A stretch of 64,000 nucleotides of DNA from Chitinophaga polysaccharea (GTDB lineage: Bacteria; Bacteroidota; Bacteroidia; Chitinophagales; Chitinophagaceae), in assembly GCF_007829335.1 (NCBI RefSeq), contig NZ_VIWO01000003.1:62001-126000 (forward strand). The letters run 5' to 3'. This document shows, piece by piece, positions 52,300 to 59,619 of this stretch. Numbering within the stretch: the first letter of the stretch is position 1; each line of letters starts with the position of its first letter. The position numbers and the translations under genes were made by a program. The notes under the pieces were generated by a model, which made no database searches, was not told the origin of the DNA, and worked only from the letters and a program-made list of their open reading frames with translations.

Positions 52300-52333
52300 A
52301 TATAGCGGAAGAAGCCCATTTCTTCCGCTATAT
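52300..52333. terminator. Hairpin downstream of the FMN reductase gene
   Basis: ATATAGCGGAAGAA (52300-52313) pairs perfectly with TTCTTCCGCTATAT (52320-52333). It begins 7 nt beyond the stop at 52341 on the minus strand; there is no long T-run. Confidence 0.6.
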
Positions 52334-52340
52334 CTGGGTG

Positions 52341-52910
52341 TTATACGGCGAGTGGTTGTAATTGTTTTTTCTCCTGGACGGCAGATGCCAGCCAGTAGAA
52401 ATCGTCGATGAATTTTTGTGCCGACCGGGTGGTGTGTTCATTCGTCAGTTCGTGTCCTTCATTGAATGCGCCGTATACTTCTGGTACCAGCAATTTGGTA
52501 GGCAGCGGGAATGCGCCCAGGCTGAGGATGACCTGCTGCAGCTGTGATGCAGCATTGATCCCGCCAAATTTTCCTGCGCTGACGCCTACCGTACCAACTA
52601 CTTTTTTGTTGAATTCGGCGTAGAAGTAGTCCAATGCATTTTTCAGTACGCCGGAAAAACTCCCGTGATATTCCGGTGTTACTAGAATAATAGCATCTGC
52701 TGCATGGAGCCGGTTGCTGAGTTCCTGTGCTGTATGTGGTAGTTGTGGATGCTTGCCTACGCGTTCTTCCAGCAGGGGCAGTTGAACGCCGGCCAGATCG
52801 ACCAGGTCGATGGTCAGGCCCCGTTGCTGTAACGCCTGCTGAAGATGATGTGCTATTTTATGGGACTGCCTTCCCTGGCGTATGCTCCCGATTAATATCG
52901 CTATTTTCAT
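52341..52910 (-). CDS. NADPH-dependent FMN reductase family protein
   Basis: 189 residues with a flavodoxin-like fold. AILIGSIRQGRQSHKIAHHL is the FMN phosphate loop; ILVTPEYHGSFSGVLKNALDYFY is the family signature. VGVSAGKFGGINAASQLQQVILSLGAFPLP follows. Such enzymes reduce FMN, quinones or chromate-like acceptors with NAD(P)H. It is divergent from the SufR-like regulator at 53139 across 228 nt that hold a palindromic promoter, so that regulator probably controls it. The pairing of such a reductase with an HTH regulator suggests a redox-stress response (inference). Confidence 0.92.
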   Translation of the reverse strand: MKIAILIGSIRQGRQSHKIAHHLQQALQQRGLTIDLVDLAGVQLPLLEERVGKHPQLPHTAQELSNRLHAADAIILVTPEYHGSFSGVLKNALDYFYAEFNKKVVGTVGVSAGKFGGINAASQLQQVILSLGAFPLPTKLLVPEVYGAFNEGHELTNEHTTRSAQKFIDDFYWLASAVQEKKQLQPLAV

Positions 52911-53090
52911 CGCAATGGATTTTATGTGTAAATAAAAGCAGGCAGTGCCGGATGTATGGCGACCGCATTATTATTACAAGCTATCAGCCGGAGGGCCCGG
53001 CCAGCTGACAGATGGGAAAAACGCAAGCGCTGCCACGGTCTGTATACCAGGCCTGTAGTAGGTTTACCACGTTTCGTTTTAGTTGTGGAA

Positions 53091-53138
53091 CAAAGATAGT
53101 ATCTTTGTCGAATAAACCAAATAAACACTTTGTTTATT
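53091..53138. promoter_or_regulatory. Palindromic divergent promoter and operator region
   Basis: CAAAGATAGTATCTTTG (53091-53107) is a palindrome with 8-bp arms and a central G; each arm is a TATCTTTG -7 element, one facing each gene. Next to it AATAAAC occurs twice (53111-53117, 53120-53126) and GTTTATT once in inverse orientation (53132-53138), ending at the regulator's start codon. This forms an inverted repeat with a 5-nt spacer, a likely operator for the SufR-like regulator. -33 elements at proper spacing are not clear. Confidence 0.5.
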
Positions 53139-53768
53139 ATGAATAATAATTTTCCGGACAACGACCGGGCCATCTGGATACTGAAGACAAAAGGGCCACA
53201 GGCCTTGTGTGTGGTGGCAGAGGAGTTAAAGATAACGATGGAGGGCGCGCGTTTCCAGTTGCTTAAACTGGCCAATGAAGGCCTGGTAGAGGCCAGCACG
53301 GAAGCCAAAGGCAGGGGAAGACCCAAGCAGATATGGTCGCTGACAGAAGCGGGACATGCCCGGTTTCCGGACAGGCACCAGGACCTGGCCACCCGCCTGC
53401 TGTGTACGATGAGCAGCACCTTGTCGCCGGAAAAAATGGGGGAAGTACTACGCGCCACCGCACAGGGCATCGTGGAAAAATACCGCGAGGCGTTGAAAGA
53501 CAGTAAAGACCTGGAGAGCAAAGTACGTGTGCTGGCTGACCTCCGTAAACGGGATGGTTACATGGCGGAGTTTCAAAAAGAAGGTGATAGCTTTCTGCTC
53601 ATAGAAAATCACTGCCCTATTCGTGCTGCGGCCAAATGCTGTCAATGGTTTTGCCAGTCGGAACAGGAGATGTTTACCGAAGTACTTGGAAAGAAGGCGC
53701 ATATCACACGTACTGAACATTTGCCATCAGGGCAGCGCCGCTGCGTTTATCGTATTAGTGGAACGTAA
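53139..53768 (+). CDS. SufR-like HTH regulator with cysteine cluster
   Basis: 209 residues from MNNNFPDN; a TTG three codons earlier is rejected. A winged helix-turn-helix fills about 10-70 (AIWILKTKGPQALCVVAEEL, then GRGRPKQIWSLTEAGHARFP), as in DeoR/ArsR-like regulators of the SufR group. The C-terminal part holds Cys159, Cys167, Cys168, Cys172 and Cys202. Cys159-x12-Cys172 plus Cys202 resembles the cluster-binding cysteines of SufR, with one of the four known positions missing. It may sense iron-sulfur or redox state. It is divergent from the FMN reductase and 57 nt upstream of a three-gene set with a kinase and Thg1. Confidence 0.8.
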   Translation: MNNNFPDNDRAIWILKTKGPQALCVVAEELKITMEGARFQLLKLANEGLVEASTEAKGRGRPKQIWSLTEAGHARFPDRHQDLATRLLCTMSSTLSPEKMGEVLRATAQGIVEKYREALKDSKDLESKVRVLADLRKRDGYMAEFQKEGDSFLLIENHCPIRAAAKCCQWFCQSEQEMFTEVLGKKAHITRTEHLPSGQRRCVYRISGT

Positions 53769-53825
53769 TATTTTTTCGCACACGCTATATTAAATAGTAA
53801 TAGTATCTATCCCAACCAATATTCT

Positions 53826-54227
53826 ATGATCACACTTGTAGTAAGATGGGCCTCCCTGGTAGCCATCGCCGCCGGTACCGCCGGTATGCTTTTTTGTTTT
53901 CCGTTTCTTTTTTCTGCTCTTCATGAAGACCTGATCGGCGCAGGGTTTCCGTTTGCGGGGGGCGCTATCATCGCGGGTGCTGGTTTAACAGCGCTTTCCA
54001 AGATCGTGGAAGAGGAGGAGCGGTTTATGTGCTCGCTCGTAAAATGGGGTGCATTAACCGCGATAGGATTAGGGGTAGCGGGCATGTTTTTCTGCCTGCA
54101 ATTCCTGTTCTCCGCCCGCATGGCGGATCTGATAGGGGCTGGCTTTCCGTTTGTAGGCGGGGCTATTATTGCGAGTGCAGGATTGATTACATTGTCGAAC
54201 CTGGCTGTTAAAAAGATGAGTGAATAA
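53826..54227 (+). CDS. Internally duplicated four-helix membrane protein
   Basis: 133 residues made of two tandem repeats of about 66. Each has a helix (WASLVAIAAGTAGMLFCF; KWGALTAIGLGVAGMFFCL), a short polar link (FSALHED; FSARMAD), and LIGAGFPFxGGAIIAxAGL. The two halves are still closely similar at protein level, but their DNA differs at many third positions, so the duplication is old. Four membrane helices are expected. I do not recognise a family. It ends 3 nt before the kinase start, which suggests joint translation with the kinase and Thg1 genes. Confidence 0.75.
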   Translation: MITLVVRWASLVAIAAGTAGMLFCFPFLFSALHEDLIGAGFPFAGGAIIAGAGLTALSKIVEEEERFMCSLVKWGALTAIGLGVAGMFFCLQFLFSARMADLIGAGFPFVGGAIIASAGLITLSNLAVKKMSE

Positions 54228-54230
54228 CAG

Positions 54231-54677
54231 ATGGAAGCAGTAATTTTTTGTGGCATACAGGCCACGGGTAAATCTTCTTTTTACCGGGAGCGGTTTTTCG
54301 ATACGCATATGCGGATTTCTATGGATCAACTGCATACGCGCAACAAGGAAAGCCGTTTCCTTGAACTTTGCTTTTCAATGCAGCAGGCTTTCGTATCTGA
54401 TAATACGAACCCGGCGCGGGCCGACCGCGCCCGGTATATTGCCCTGGCCAGGCAACACAAATTTAAAGTAACGGGATATTATTTTCAGTCGGCCTTGGCA
54501 CGTGCCATGGCGCGAAACAGCCAGCGCTCCGGCAAAGCATTGATCCCGGAAGTAGGAATCCGCGGTACTTATAACCGCCTCGAACTTCCTTCGCCGGAAG
54601 AAGGATTTGATGAGTTATATTTCGTAGAAATTGTTGATAATCTATTTGTCGTTAAACCCTGGAAAAATGAAATTTGA
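54231..54677 (+). CDS. Polynucleotide-kinase-like P-loop protein
   Basis: 148 residues. Walker A is GIQATGKS (8-15). SMDQL (30-34) places an Asp where T4 Pnkp has its general base. FVSDNTNPARADRARYI (54-70) matches the Pnkp (V/I)xDxTNxxxxxR pattern. RNSQRSGKALIPEVGIRGTY (95-114) closely resembles the T4 Pnkp lid (RNSKRGTKAVP...). These suggest 5'-OH RNA or DNA kinase activity; there is no phosphatase or ligase domain. The Thg1 gene overlaps its 3' end by 11 bp, so the two proteins are probably made together, fitting phosphorylation of a 5' end before 3'-5' nucleotide addition (inference). Confidence 0.82.
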   Translation: MEAVIFCGIQATGKSSFYRERFFDTHMRISMDQLHTRNKESRFLELCFSMQQAFVSDNTNPARADRARYIALARQHKFKVTGYYFQSALARAMARNSQRSGKALIPEVGIRGTYNRLELPSPEEGFDELYFVEIVDNLFVVKPWKNEI

Positions 54678-55434
54678 TGAATTAGATGAGAAGATGCGCT
54701 TGTATGAAACTGCGCACGACCTGGTGGTTTTACCGGAAATGTACATGGTAGCCAGGATTGATGGACGAGGATTTACCCGCCTCACTAAAGAAATACACGC
54801 CTTTGAAGCCCCATTTGATGAGCGGTTCAGGGATTACATGATTGCCACTACGCAACACCTGATGAATTGCGGCTTTCACGTAGTATATGGTTATACCCAA
54901 AGCGATGAAATTTCGCTGCTGTTTGATTTTAACGAAGCTGCCTTTTCACGCAAGCTCAGGAAGTATCATTCCATATTGGCTGGAGAAGCCAGCGCTAAGT
55001 TTTCTATGTTGCTGGGATGTGTAGCCGCCTTCGACTGCCGTATTTCCCAGTTTCCCCATGAGAGACTGGTGGTAGACTATTTTCGCTGGCGTAATGAAGA
55101 TGCTTGCCGCAATGCCCTGGAAGCGCATTGCTACTGGCGTCTCAGAAAGGATGGTTACTCCCGGAATGAAGCCACCCAGCGACTCTCCGGCGCCAGCGCG
55201 GCGGATAAGAACGAGTTGTTATTTTCCTACGGCGTCAACTTCAATGATTTACCCCAATGGCAGAAGCGGGGAACCGGTATTTATTGGGCAGAGGTGGAAA
55301 AGGAAGGCTTTAATGTAAAAACTCAGGCAGCGGTCACCGCAAAAAGACGGCAATTGTTTAGCAATACCGAATTGCCCATGAAAGATGCATACAGCGAATT
55401 TGTACAGCAGTTTGTCCAGAAAACCGCGTTATAA
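54667..55434 (+). CDS. Thg1-like tRNA-His guanylyltransferase / 3'-5' polymerase
   Basis: 255 residues from MKFDELDEKM. Thg1 proteins add nucleotides to the 5' end of RNA, a reversed polymerase reaction. Asp32 in ARIDGRGFTRL and Asp80-Glu81 in YGYTQSDEISLLF are the expected metal ligands. CVAAFDCRISQFP and VVDYFRWRNEDACRNAL, then RLSGASAADKNELLF and WQKRGTGIYW, match the eukaryotic-type Thg1 C-terminal part, including the DKNE motif. So this looks like a full Thg1 rather than a minimal Thg1-like protein. It overlaps the kinase by 11 bp and the convergent 55429 gene by 6 bp. Both tRNA-His genes here encode G-1, so repair of damaged tRNA is more likely than normal maturation. Confidence 0.9.
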   Translation: MKFDELDEKMRLYETAHDLVVLPEMYMVARIDGRGFTRLTKEIHAFEAPFDERFRDYMIATTQHLMNCGFHVVYGYTQSDEISLLFDFNEAAFSRKLRKYHSILAGEASAKFSMLLGCVAAFDCRISQFPHERLVVDYFRWRNEDACRNALEAHCYWRLRKDGYSRNEATQRLSGASAADKNELLFSYGVNFNDLPQWQKRGTGIYWAEVEKEGFNVKTQAAVTAKRRQLFSNTELPMKDAYSEFVQQFVQKTAL

Positions 55435-55986
55435 CGTATCTCCCAGGTATTCTGCTGTAATAAACCGGGTACACCGGTGTTGAAGATCCCGGCACTCGTC
55501 GAATAATAAAGCTGCGCCCTGGTGACGTTGCACCTGTTGCGTGACCAGCTCCAGGAATAAATCTTCCCTGGCTACTCCCACCGCCTGGAAGTCGGCCATT
55601 ACAACGTTGGAAAGCGATAAAGCGCAACACAATTGGATAATTGCCCGATCGTTCGCATTAACCTCGTGTATATCGCTGTGGGGATAAACATTTGGTAGCT
55701 GGTATATCTCCCGGATAATTGGATGATAGGGGTTCCCATTTTTTGTCACGTAGGACTGCACCGTTTCGGGGATCAATTTGTGCCATAAAGACCTGGGTCC
55801 AATTTTTTTTGCATAAGTGAAAGGGTATATCTCCTGGAGTTGGGGCACCATTAATCTAACCGTTTCCATAAAGTAGGGGCCGCCGGGGAAGCCGATGATA
55901 ACTACCTCGCCGGGGCTCACCGTAAAGGGCGGTATATAGAAACGGCCAATATTGGCGCCAGCAAAGCGGAACAGGGTATTATCCAT
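55429..55986 (-). CDS. Unknown protein resembling a degenerate ABC ATPase
   Basis: 185 residues, soluble. FRFAGANIGRFYIPPFTVSPGEVVIIGFPGGPYFMETVRLM looks like the start of an ABC ATPase, but where Walker A (GxxGxGKT) should be there is GFPGGPYF, with no Lys. NANDRAIIQLCCALSLSNVVMADFQAVGV then resembles the signature-helix to Walker-B region, with VVMADF in place of LLLDE. GAALLFDECRDLQHRCTRFI resembles the switch region. The likeness is by eye and could be wrong. If right, it cannot hydrolyse ATP and would be a structural or regulatory partner. It converges on the Thg1 gene with a 6-bp overlap. Confidence 0.6.
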   Translation of the reverse strand: MDNTLFRFAGANIGRFYIPPFTVSPGEVVIIGFPGGPYFMETVRLMVPQLQEIYPFTYAKKIGPRSLWHKLIPETVQSYVTKNGNPYHPIIREIYQLPNVYPHSDIHEVNANDRAIIQLCCALSLSNVVMADFQAVGVAREDLFLELVTQQVQRHQGAALLFDECRDLQHRCTRFITAEYLGDTL

Positions 55987-56046
55987 ATAGTTAAATGCTT
56001 TGTCAAATATACTGCACCCATTTTACCCACTTTATTTCTCATGGCA

Positions 56047-56088
56047 AAATACTTAAGTACTCACCATAAATACTTAAACTATCACCAC
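56047..56088. repeat. Tandem 21-bp repeats upstream of the SDR gene
   Basis: Two adjacent 21-bp units (56047-56067, 56068-56088) both begin AAATACTTAA and end TCACCA followed by T or C; they differ at about four bases inside. A weaker third unit (AAACAGTTAAC...) follows. Spacing of two helical turns and the position 50-90 bp before the start suggest a binding array for a regulator, for example of the HxlR type that often controls such reductases. No regulator gene is adjacent. Confidence 0.5.
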
Positions 56089-56137
56089 AAACAGTTAACC
56101 CGTTTGCCGGAAATTTGGTCTATCAAAAAACAAACAA

Positions 56138-56902
56138 ATGGCAACGAAAAACAAAATAGCACTGGTTACCGGCGGTAGCCGCGGATTAGGCAAAAATATG
56201 GCATTGCGACTGGCACAACAGGGCTACCAGGTGCTGATCACTTATAAAAGCAATAAGGAAGAAGCAGAGAAGGTGATAACGGCTATCCTGGAGATGGGAA
56301 CATCTGGGGCTGCCTTTCAGCTGGATACCGCAGATACCAAAGCATTTGACACGTTCTTCGCTACTTTATCCAACTACCTGGAGAAGGACAACGGTAATGG
56401 CCGGTTCGACTTCCTGGTCAACAATGCAGGTATCGATCGCAGGGCGTTGATTGCACAAACGACGGAAGAGGAATTTGATGAACTATTCCAGGTGCATTTA
56501 AAAGGCGTGTATTTCCTGACGCAAAAGGCATTGCCTTTTATCAACGACCATGGACGTATCATTAACTTATCGACTGGCCTGGCCAGGTTTGTTACGCCGG
56601 GATACGCCGCCTACGCCGCCATGAAAGGCGGTATCGAAGTATTTACCCGTTACCTGGCCAAAGAAGTGGGCAGTCGTGGTATTACCGCCAATGTAGTAGC
56701 CCCCGGCATTATTGAAACAGATTTTACCAGGTCCGTATTTGAGCATGCCCCCGAGGCCATTGCGCATATCAAGTCGCAAACGGCACTGGGCCGTACCGGC
56801 GTACCAGATGATATCGGCGGAATTGTGACATTCCTGTGTACCGAAGAAGCCTGCTGGATTACCGCCCAGCGTATTGAGGCTTCTGGCGGAATGTTTCTGT
56901 GA
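56138..56902 (+). CDS. Short-chain dehydrogenase/reductase (3-oxoacyl-ACP reductase-like)
   Basis: 254 residues of the classical SDR type. TGGSRGLGKNMA (11-22) binds NAD(P)H; the Arg after Ser favours NADPH. NNAGIDRRALI holds the structural NNAG. The catalytic Ser is in INLSTGLARF, and YxxxK is in YAAYAAMKGGIEVFTRYLAKE. The C-terminus WITAQRIEASGGMFL matches FabG-like enzymes. No fatty-acid genes are near, so it probably acts on some other carbonyl substrate. Tandem 21-bp repeats upstream suggest regulation. Confidence 0.9.
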   Translation: MATKNKIALVTGGSRGLGKNMALRLAQQGYQVLITYKSNKEEAEKVITAILEMGTSGAAFQLDTADTKAFDTFFATLSNYLEKDNGNGRFDFLVNNAGIDRRALIAQTTEEEFDELFQVHLKGVYFLTQKALPFINDHGRIINLSTGLARFVTPGYAAYAAMKGGIEVFTRYLAKEVGSRGITANVVAPGIIETDFTRSVFEHAPEAIAHIKSQTALGRTGVPDDIGGIVTFLCTEEACWITAQRIEASGGMFL

Positions 56903-57001
56903 TATCTAATGTTGAAAGATGAAGTGGCTGTCCGGTTATCGGGCAGTCATTTTTGTAAGTGGCCGTTTTTTTAAATTGCCCTACATTTAAATTAAAAAAC
57001 A

Positions 57002-57391
57002 ATGTCGGGAGAAGCAGTACTGAAGAAATTATACTTTCATAAGGCCGGCAGTGCTTTAATAGTAAATGCGCCGGAGGTATATATCGCCTTAATCGGGGAC
57101 GTGGTTTACGACCAGCGTCCGGTGGCCCAAAAGAAAGGGGCCTACGAATTTGTGCAGATATTTGCCACAACCCAAAAGGAGTTGGAGCAACTCGTACAGG
57201 CTACTGTAGGAGCGGGGAAGCCCGATTGTATCTATTGGGCTTGTTATCCCAAAGGAACTGGCAGTATTAAAAGCGATATCAAAAGAGAAACGGTATGGGG
57301 GGCCTTTGAAAAAGTGGGATTGGAAGCTGTCAGCAGTGTGTCTATCGATGATACCTGGACCGCCTTAAGAGCCAGGCCTGTGGCCCGGTAG
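57002..57391 (+). CDS. Small conserved protein, possibly DUF3052-like
   Basis: 129 residues, soluble. The C-terminal half has the pattern DCIYWACYPKGTGSIKSDIKRETVWGAFEKVGLEAVSSVSIDDTWTALRARPV, that is, a W-x-x-YPKG strand, a KSDI(K/N)R loop and a final S-x-DDxW(T/S)ALR. I recall such proteins under DUF3052, but I am not sure of the name. Function is unknown. It is convergent with the histidine kinase gene, 10 nt apart. Confidence 0.7.
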   Translation: MSGEAVLKKLYFHKAGSALIVNAPEVYIALIGDVVYDQRPVAQKKGAYEFVQIFATTQKELEQLVQATVGAGKPDCIYWACYPKGTGSIKSDIKRETVWGAFEKVGLEAVSSVSIDDTWTALRARPVAR

Positions 57392-57401
57392 AGTAGCCGG
57401 G

Positions 57402-58718
57402 TTAATTACCGGCCAGGGGAAGTTCCAGGAAAAAGGAACTGCCACCTGTTTCATTGCTTTCAAACCAGATCTGTCCCTGTTGCGCTAAGGTGTACTCCTT
57501 GCAGAGAAATAATCCCAGGCCAGTTCCTTTTTCATTGTCGGTGCCGAAGGTGGACCTTACTTTCAGCGAAAATATATCTGCCTGCCTGGCCGGATCGATT
57601 CCTTTACCACTGTCTTTTACTTCAATGCGGCATTTGGCATCGGCGGTTCTGCTGGTGCGGATGTAAATAGCTCCGCCGGCAGGGGTAAATTTAGCTGCAT
57701 TACCTACCAGGTTGCGGACAATCAGCTGTAGCATGTTCATGTCGGCCATTACTTTGATGGAGGCATCTATATTAATATCGAGGGCGATCTTCTTTTTAGC
57801 CACTGCCATTTTATTGATTTTCAGGATAGGGTGTATGGCTGTAGCCACATCTACCGGGGTGAGATGGGTGTTAAGTCCATCCATCTGAGTTTTAGACCAT
57901 ACCAGGATGTTATACAACATTTCCTGGGTGCTGTTCACCACATACAACAGCTCTGTTTCTATCTGGGCCTTGTTTTCCGCATCGAGCTCTATATCCCGCA
58001 TCAGCTGCAGGTATGACTGTATGGAGGCCAGGGGATTACGCAGGTCGTGGGAGATAAGGGAAAAGAGTTTACTTTTTTCGGAATTCAGCAGTTCGAGTTT
58101 ACGGTTTTTTTCCTCCCCCCTTTTTTTCTCCTGGTTGTATGCATTTTTCAGATAGACGGTTCCCACAAAAATGGCCAATATACAGGTAATATAAGTCGGC
58201 GTCATATCTGCAAAAATATCCCCCCGGGTGTGATAGACGTTCAATATGGCCCCCGGGTAATAGTATTCATAACAAATTAGCCCGATCACGGTCACCAGGT
58301 TGAAGGCCAGCCACCAGTAATATTGTTTACTCGGGGAAATCAACATGGTCAGGAAAAAGGCCAGGGTGAAAGATAACAAGGAAGCGCCTTCGATGCCGCT
58401 GCTGTAAAAGTAATTGACGGCAAACATCACGTTGGTGCTGATCACCGCCAGGGCAACTCCCAGGTTTACCTGCTTCCGGCACCTCGACAGGTAATAGATA
58501 AAGCCGAATACCAGCGTCAGGATCGAAAATATCAGGGAAGTGACGGTCAGGCCCGTGGCATAGTTATAAGGAATATTAAAAGTGATAATAAAGATAGCGA
58601 TGGCGCAAATGGTATTAAAAATGCGGTTCTCGAGGGAAAAATGAAGTGGATCACCGACAATATTATGAACCATTCCTTGTACTCGCTGCGACAGATTCCG
58701 GTTACTGTTTATTGACAT
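57402..58718 (-). CDS. Orphan membrane histidine kinase
   Basis: 438 residues. Six membrane helices fill about 35-200 (for example ICAIAIFIITFNIPYNYATGL, LLSFTLAFFLTMLI, YITCILAIFVGTVYL) with no large periplasmic domain. A coiled linker (KKRGEEKNRKLELLNSEKSK) leads to the H-box FSLISHDLRNPLASIQSYL. The ATPase has N-box LVGNAAKFT, G1 VKDSGKGIDP and G2 GTGLGLFLC. Such kinases sense membrane or lipid-soluble cues. No response regulator gene is adjacent. Confidence 0.91.
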   Translation of the reverse strand: MSINSNRNLSQRVQGMVHNIVGDPLHFSLENRIFNTICAIAIFIITFNIPYNYATGLTVTSLIFSILTLVFGFIYYLSRCRKQVNLGVALAVISTNVMFAVNYFYSSGIEGASLLSFTLAFFLTMLISPSKQYYWWLAFNLVTVIGLICYEYYYPGAILNVYHTRGDIFADMTPTYITCILAIFVGTVYLKNAYNQEKKRGEEKNRKLELLNSEKSKLFSLISHDLRNPLASIQSYLQLMRDIELDAENKAQIETELLYVVNSTQEMLYNILVWSKTQMDGLNTHLTPVDVATAIHPILKINKMAVAKKKIALDINIDASIKVMADMNMLQLIVRNLVGNAAKFTPAGGAIYIRTSRTADAKCRIEVKDSGKGIDPARQADIFSLKVRSTFGTDNEKGTGLGLFLCKEYTLAQQGQIWFESNETGGSSFFLELPLAGN

Positions 58719-58949
58719 GATACGAATTTAAACAAAAAGATTTCTTTGGTATAGTGGTATATAAGGTAATCGGGATATTGAAATGTCATTTTTTTCAGAT
58801 TTCTTCTTACAATTTGATTAATTTTCAAAAAGAAACGTTGTACAACCAAAATATAATTTCAGCCGTTATGAAAAGCATTGTCTGCGCTACATTGCCCCCC
58901 TATGGCATAAATCAGACCAACTTAATTAATGTTTTAATAATGTAACATT

Positions 58950-58982
58950 CGTTTACCCGGTAAACGGATAAAAGTAATTTCG
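58950..58982 (+). promoter_or_regulatory. Palindrome and -7-like element before the ECF sigma gene
   Basis: CGTTTACCCGGTAAACG (58950-58966) is a perfect palindrome with 8-bp arms around a central C. Eight bases further comes TAATTTCG (58975-58982), one base off TAnnTTTG, 21 nt before the ATG at 59004. The palindrome occupies the -33 to -7 spacer, a good place for an operator. Confidence 0.45.
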
Positions 58983-59003
58983 TCAGGTGCGATCATTCAA
59001 TAT

Positions 59004-59534
59004 ATGACAACCCGTTTAACAGACATAGCACTGTTTCATCTTATCAAGGAGGATAGCATGGAGGCCTTTACAGCATTGTATATGCGGTACTGGGAGGAGT
59101 TGTATGGGTATGCCTGGAAGATACTGGAAGACAAAGCGCCGGTAGAAGATATACTACAAGAACTTTTTTTGCATATCTGGGACCGGCGGAAGCGTCTTAG
59201 TATAGACCATCATGTAAAAGCCTATCTCTATAAAAGTCTTAAAAACCGGATCTATAATTTTCTAAAAGCCAATGCAGTGAAAAACGCGCATTACGAGGCG
59301 TTGTTCAATAGTATGAGCCAGCTGGCAGAGGAAGATGCTACCATAGACCGGAAAGATTATATACAGCGCTTACTTTCCCACCTGGAGACGCTCCCTGGAA
59401 AAATGAGGGCCATTGCGCGCCTTTATCTCCTGGAAGGCCATAATATTAAAGAAATTTCCGATCAACTCTCCCTTTCAGAACATACCGTTCGTAATCAACT
59501 CGCCAATGTAAAGCGACGACTTCTCGGGAAATAG
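59004..59534 (+). CDS. ECF-type RNA polymerase sigma factor, FecI-like
   Basis: 176 residues. Region 2 (about 20-85): FTALYMRYWEELYGYAWKIL, EDILQELFLHIWDRRKRLSI and AYLYKSLKNRIYNFLK. Region 4 (about 118-172): LPGKMRAIARLYLLEGHNIKEISDQLSLSEHTVRNQLANVKRRL. The layout and the following FecR and SusC genes mark a Bacteroidota cell-surface-signalling sigma factor. It directs transcription of the SusC/D genes when the receptor and FecR pass on a signal. The FecR gene starts 85 nt downstream. Confidence 0.94.
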   Translation: MTTRLTDIALFHLIKEDSMEAFTALYMRYWEELYGYAWKILEDKAPVEDILQELFLHIWDRRKRLSIDHHVKAYLYKSLKNRIYNFLKANAVKNAHYEALFNSMSQLAEEDATIDRKDYIQRLLSHLETLPGKMRAIARLYLLEGHNIKEISDQLSLSEHTVRNQLANVKRRLLGK

Positions 59535-59619
59535 TATTTGTTAATGAAATGTTAAATACGAGAATCGCCTGATCAAAAAGTAACGGCCCAATTGTCTTCG
59601 TATACACATACCGGTTATT

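Noticed and set aside
52922..53521. 199-codon minus-strand frame over the SufR-like regulator
   Set aside because: Shadow of the regulator gene; it would also cover the divergent promoter region.
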